From assembly GCF_901933205.1 (NCBI RefSeq), contig NC_044584.1, positions 11,945,001 to 12,009,000 of the forward strand: a stretch of 64,000 bases of DNA, given 5' to 3'. The notes beneath the pieces are model-generated. The model saw nothing but the letters and a program-made list of their open reading frames with translations, had not been told where the DNA came from and searched no databases. The translations under genes and the position numbers were made by a program. Below, piece after piece: positions 63,616 to 64,000 of this stretch. Source of the DNA: Camarhynchus parvulus. Taxonomy: Eukaryota > Chordata > Aves > Passeriformes > Thraupidae. Each line of letters begins with the position of its first letter. The first letter of the stretch is position 1.

Positions 63616-63837
63616 CAGCGCCTTGCCGTGCGGGGCGGCGGGTCCGCGCCGCTGCGGCTGCCCCCGCTGCTCTCCGCCGCGGTCTCGCTTCTCGCGGCCG
63701 CCGCGCTGCTCCTCGCCGGCGTCGAGGGAGGAGAAATTCCAGACGAGGAGGGTCTGCAGGAGCAGCACGGTGAGCGCCGCCACCAGCGCCGAGCGGGAGC
63801 GCCGCGCCAGCCGCCGGGCGCACGGAGCCGCCACCAT
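63616..63837 (-). CDS. XYLT1: Xylosyltransferase 1, coding exon 1 (partial CDS)
   Basis: This exon encodes the first 74 residues of protein xylosyltransferase 1. The enzyme is a type II Golgi membrane protein that transfers xylose from UDP-xylose to serines of proteoglycan cores, the first step of glycosaminoglycan linker synthesis. The translation starts [14 protein letters not shown] and continues into a hydrophobic signal anchor (about residues 17-35, with [15 protein letters not shown]) followed by SSLDAGEE. This is nearly identical to my recollection of mammalian XYLT1. The start codon (63835-63837) has A at -3 and G at +4, a strong Kozak context. The reading ends in HGKAL followed by a GT donor in phase 0, matching the human junction after Leu121. 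The stem part is short and Arg/Gly-rich, and the poly-glycine run of the mammalian exon is absent (74 against 121 codons). The catalytic domain lies in downstream exons outside the window. The identification is strong, and the exact exon end rests on the donor choice. Confidence 0.93.
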
Positions 63838-63841
63838 CTTC

Positions 63842-63860
63842 GCTGCTGCTGCCGCCGCCG
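63842..63860 (-). repeat. Short GCA/GGC triplet tract just upstream of the start codon
   Basis: On the minus strand about three GGC triplets are followed by three GCA triplets, ending five bases before the XYLT1 ATG. It is short and looks stable. Human XYLT1 has an expandable GGC tract near its first exon, and whether this tract is the homologous site is an inference. Confidence 0.7.
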
Positions 63861-63917
63861 CGCTCCCGAGAGCCGCCGCATCCGCCGCGGCACCGAGTTT
63901 TCAGCCGGGCAGAGCCA

Positions 63918-63924
63918 GACGTCA
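63918..63924 (-). promoter_or_regulatory. CRE-like ATF/CREB site
   Basis: The minus strand reads TGACGTC, seven bases of the eight-base palindrome TGACGTCA. It lies about 80 bases upstream of the XYLT1 start codon inside the CpG island. Position and sequence suit a proximal CREB/ATF element, but no binding can be shown from sequence. Confidence 0.4.
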
Positions 63925-63933
63925 GCAGGAGGA

Positions 63934-63962
63934 GGGCGGAGGTGGGGAAGGAGGGAGGGGGG
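63934..63962 (+). promoter_or_regulatory. Potential G-quadruplex in polypurine tract
   Basis: Four runs of three or more G on the plus strand (63934-63936, 63944-63947, 63953-63955, 63957-63962) are separated by loops of seven, five and one bases. This fits the usual quadruplex pattern. The run sits in a nearly pure purine tract of about 50 bases, 97-125 bases upstream of the XYLT1 ATG, on the template strand for XYLT1. Confidence 0.55.
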
Positions 63963-64000
63963 AAGGAGGAGGAGGTGTTCGCGGCGCGTGGGGATGGGGG

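Larger units (their letters stand above)
63290..64000. promoter_or_regulatory. XYLT1: CpG island over the XYLT1 5' end
   Basis: Base composition changes abruptly near 63.29 kb from ordinary AT-rich intron to GC-rich sequence dense in CpG. This continues through exon 1 to the right edge of the window. No TATA box is apparent upstream of the start codon, as is usual for a CpG-island promoter. The transcription start cannot be placed from sequence, but it should lie between the start codon at 63837 and the right edge or just beyond. The island covers the first few hundred bases of intron 1, exon 1 and the 5' UTR. Confidence 0.85.
63838..64000 (-). promoter_or_regulatory. XYLT1: XYLT1 5' UTR and proximal promoter
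   Basis: This is the stretch upstream of the XYLT1 start codon in the direction of transcription. In order from the ATG it holds a (GCA)3/(GGC)3 type triplet tract, an out-of-frame upstream ATG at 63879-63881, a CRE-like heptamer at 63918-63924 and a polypurine G-rich tract at about 63927-63975. The split between UTR and promoter is unknown. The start codon sits in AAGATGGTGGCGGC, close to a YY1-type AAGATGGCGGC motif, a common arrangement near starts of TATA-less genes. Confidence 0.6.

Overview
The window reads as vertebrate nuclear DNA, most likely from a bird and plausibly a songbird. There is no operon-like gene packing. The repeats are few and old: CR1 LINE 3' ends, a decayed CR1 reverse transcriptase piece and one solo retroviral LTR. 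There are no Alu, L1 or B1 type elements. One protein-coding exon can be identified with confidence. It is the first coding exon of xylosyltransferase 1 (XYLT1) at 63616-63837 on the minus strand, recognised from its near-identical N-terminal cytoplasmic tail and signal anchor and from a GT splice donor at the position expected from the mammalian gene.

Layout. From about 63290 to the right edge lies a CpG island with the XYLT1 start region: 5' UTR, a short GCA/GGC triplet tract, a CRE-like site and a G-rich polypurine tract. Everything to the left (1-63615) is best read as XYLT1 intron 1, transcribed right to left. I did not recognise exon 2 or later exons on the minus strand, so the intron probably runs past the left edge.

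The intron contains a solo LTR (about 7026-7590, minus), an ancient MIR/L2-like SINE (about 24058-24185), a decayed CR1 reverse transcriptase fragment (about 28303-28745), CR1 3' ends at 46992-47058 (plus) and 50693-50790 (minus), and a telomere-like minisatellite (54431-54724). It also has two further old amniote repeat pieces near 57.0-57.3 kb and a scatter of short tandem repeats. Several CpG-retaining, AT-rich patches (12.1-12.6 kb, 41.56-41.60 kb, 52.27-52.30 kb, 61.67-61.77 kb) are candidates for regulatory DNA. The many open frames of 60-185 codons elsewhere show no recognisable family and look like chance.

Function. XYLT1 adds the first xylose to serines of proteoglycan core proteins, starting chondroitin/dermatan and heparan sulfate chains. 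The window therefore holds the promoter and signal-anchor exon of a Golgi glycosyltransferase plus the long first intron where distal control elements would be expected. I found no evidence of a novel multi-gene system. The most interesting items are the shortened exon 1, the upstream overlapping frame, the promoter-proximal triplet and G-rich tracts, a possible small antisense promoter near 61.7 kb, and the telomere-like minisatellite.
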